A program made the translations under genes and the position numbers. The notes beneath the pieces are model-generated. The model saw only the letters and a list, made by a program, of their open reading frames with translations. It ran no database searches and was not told the DNA's origin. A stretch of DNA of 7,151 nt from Bacteroidia bacterium. GTDB lineage: Bacteria; Bacteroidota; Bacteroidia; Bacteroidales; Tannerellaceae. The DNA lies in contig BNTS01000137.1 in assembly GCA_025996775.1 (NCBI GenBank), forward strand, positions 1 to 7,151, written 5' to 3'. Below are positions 6,848-7,151 of this stretch, piece after piece. Positions within the stretch are counted from its first letter, which is position 1, and each line of letters starts with the position of its first letter.

Positions 6848-7081
6848 TCTCCATCGCAGATATATGCATTTTTTTTGGCTGATGCATTGATAAGTTTTAT
6901 AGGATGCTGTTATCTTTTCAGTATTTGACAGCTGTCGAACACCTGTTTGACAAGCGTCGAACAGCTATTCGACAGCTGTCAAACGGCTGTTCGACACTTG
7001 TCGAACGAAGAAAAGATAACGGCATCTTATAAAACTTATCAAGGTATTTGCCAAAAAAAATGCATGTATTTGCGGTGGAGA
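6848..7081. repeat. 234-bp imperfect palindrome (long inverted repeat) upstream of clpC
   Basis: The two 117-bp arms are complementary without a gap around a centre at 6964/6965, with essentially no loop. Pairing position x with 13929-x by hand gives 95 Watson-Crick pairs, 11 G-T pairs (plus-strand reading) and 11 other mismatches. The outer 72 bp of each arm (6848-6919 and 7010-7081) is best conserved, with only two non-wobble mismatches. It includes TGCATTTTTTTTGGC at 6865-6879 matched by its complement at 7050-7064, and GATAAGTTTTATA at 6889-6901 matched at 7028-7040. The inner 45 bp is a tandem repeat array. There is no transposase and no obvious flanking target duplication. It could be a miniature inverted-repeat element, a template for a long RNA hairpin, or a regulatory region; I cannot tell which. 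Confidence 0.9.
6924..7006. repeat. Four 17-bp dyad units at exact 22-bp spacing (11-bp sub-period) in the palindrome core
   Basis: Units start at 6924, 6946, 6968 and 6990, each reading close to TTYGACARSYGTCRAAC with 5-bp spacers. Each unit is nearly self-complementary (ideal form TTCGACAGCTGTCGAA). The spacers with their flanks form a second dyad, GAACAGCTGTTC-like, so CANNTG-like hexamers recur every 11 bp at 6929, 6940, 6951, 6962, 6973, 6984 and 6995, with varying fit. The array can be read as about seven 11-mers alternating TTYGAC- and TCRAAC- types. Eleven base pairs is about one helical turn, so all dyads face one side of the DNA. Unequal copies show that it is an old or selected array rather than a recent duplication. 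Confidence 0.88.
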
Positions 7082-7151
7082 ATAGTTATTTCCGCTTCAT
7101 CCGACAACTGCAGCGTTGTACAGTTTCTTCACTGTCCATCATGGTAAAAGG
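7082..7151. other. Right-edge stretch with no supported gene
   Basis: Nothing certain is seen here. On the minus strand 22 codons are open from the edge to a TAA at 7088-7086, which could be the tail of a gene entering from the right, but the short peptide is not recognisable. On the plus strand an ATG at 7141 is cut after three codons. Two weak 5-bp stems lie side by side (7104-7108 with 7115-7119; 7120-7124 with 7131-7135), neither followed by a clear T-run. Confidence 0.4.

Noticed and set aside
6816..6848. Extension of the palindrome outward (AAATAAACTAT-like on the left, AAATAACTAT-like in the complement of the right flank)
   Set aside because: It needs a gap of about 20 bp on the left only and rests on an A/T-rich 10-11-mer, so chance is a sufficient explanation.
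6737..6850. CIRCE element (HrcA site) at the clpC promoter
   Set aside because: No TTAGCACTC-type inverted repeat was seen between the start codon and the palindrome.
6924..6962. CtsR operator (tandem GGTCAAA heptads) upstream of clpC
   Set aside because: TTTGACA occurs twice, but at 22-bp spacing and without the heptad sequence or 3-bp gap that CtsR needs. CtsR belongs to Firmicutes.
6924..7006. CRISPR-like array
   Set aside because: Units are 17 bp with 5-bp spacers that are themselves part of the repeat symmetry. There is no room for spacers of 30 bp or so, and there are no cas genes.
7104..7135. Two adjacent short stem-loops as a terminator
   Set aside because: Stems are only 5 bp each and neither has a proper T-run after it in either direction.
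6947..7147. Plus-strand open frame of 66 codons with a TTG start across the right half of the palindrome
   Set aside because: It begins inside the 11-bp repeats, runs through the palindrome arm and its A-run, and encodes no recognisable domain. The openness is best explained by repeat sequence lacking stops.

Overview
The window looks like chromosome of a Bacteroidales bacterium, probably Bacteroides, Phocaeicola, Parabacteroides or a close relative. The evidence is the protein set (a Bacteroidetes-style HtpG with a charged C-terminal insertion, a ClpC-type unfoldase, RfbB/RfbC of the Bacteroides type), A/T-rich start regions without Shine-Dalgarno sequences, and a promoter before clpC that fits the Bacteroides -33/-7 pattern (TTTG, 21 nt, TAnnTTTG). 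No species can be named from sequence reading alone.

All recognised genes lie on the minus strand, so transcription runs from right to left. The order is clpC (4190-6736), htpG (2128-4188), rfbC (1571-2131), rfbB (462-1556), then, after 74 nt, a zinc-ribbon/DUF1232 gene that runs off the left edge (1-387). clpC and htpG are 1 nt apart, htpG and rfbC overlap by 4 nt (ATGA), and rfbC and rfbB are 14 nt apart. This is the layout of one operon joining protein quality control (an Hsp100 unfoldase and an Hsp90 chaperone) to two enzymes of dTDP-sugar synthesis. RfbB makes dTDP-4-keto-6-deoxyglucose and RfbC epimerises it to dTDP-4-keto-L-rhamnose. The first and last enzymes of the rhamnose route (RfbA, RfbD) are not in the window.

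The region right of clpC (6737-7151) has no convincing gene but is the most unusual part. It holds the clpC promoter (6759-6791) and, 56 nt farther upstream, a 234-bp imperfect palindrome (6848-7081) with essentially no loop. By hand count, 95 of 117 positions are Watson-Crick pairs and 11 more are G-T/U pairs when read on the plus strand. Its core is a tandem array with an 11-bp (22-bp) period, in which each 17-bp unit is itself nearly palindromic. It could be a miniature mobile element with a tandem-repeat core, a multi-site operator, or the template of a long hairpin RNA. Sequence reading alone cannot decide between these.
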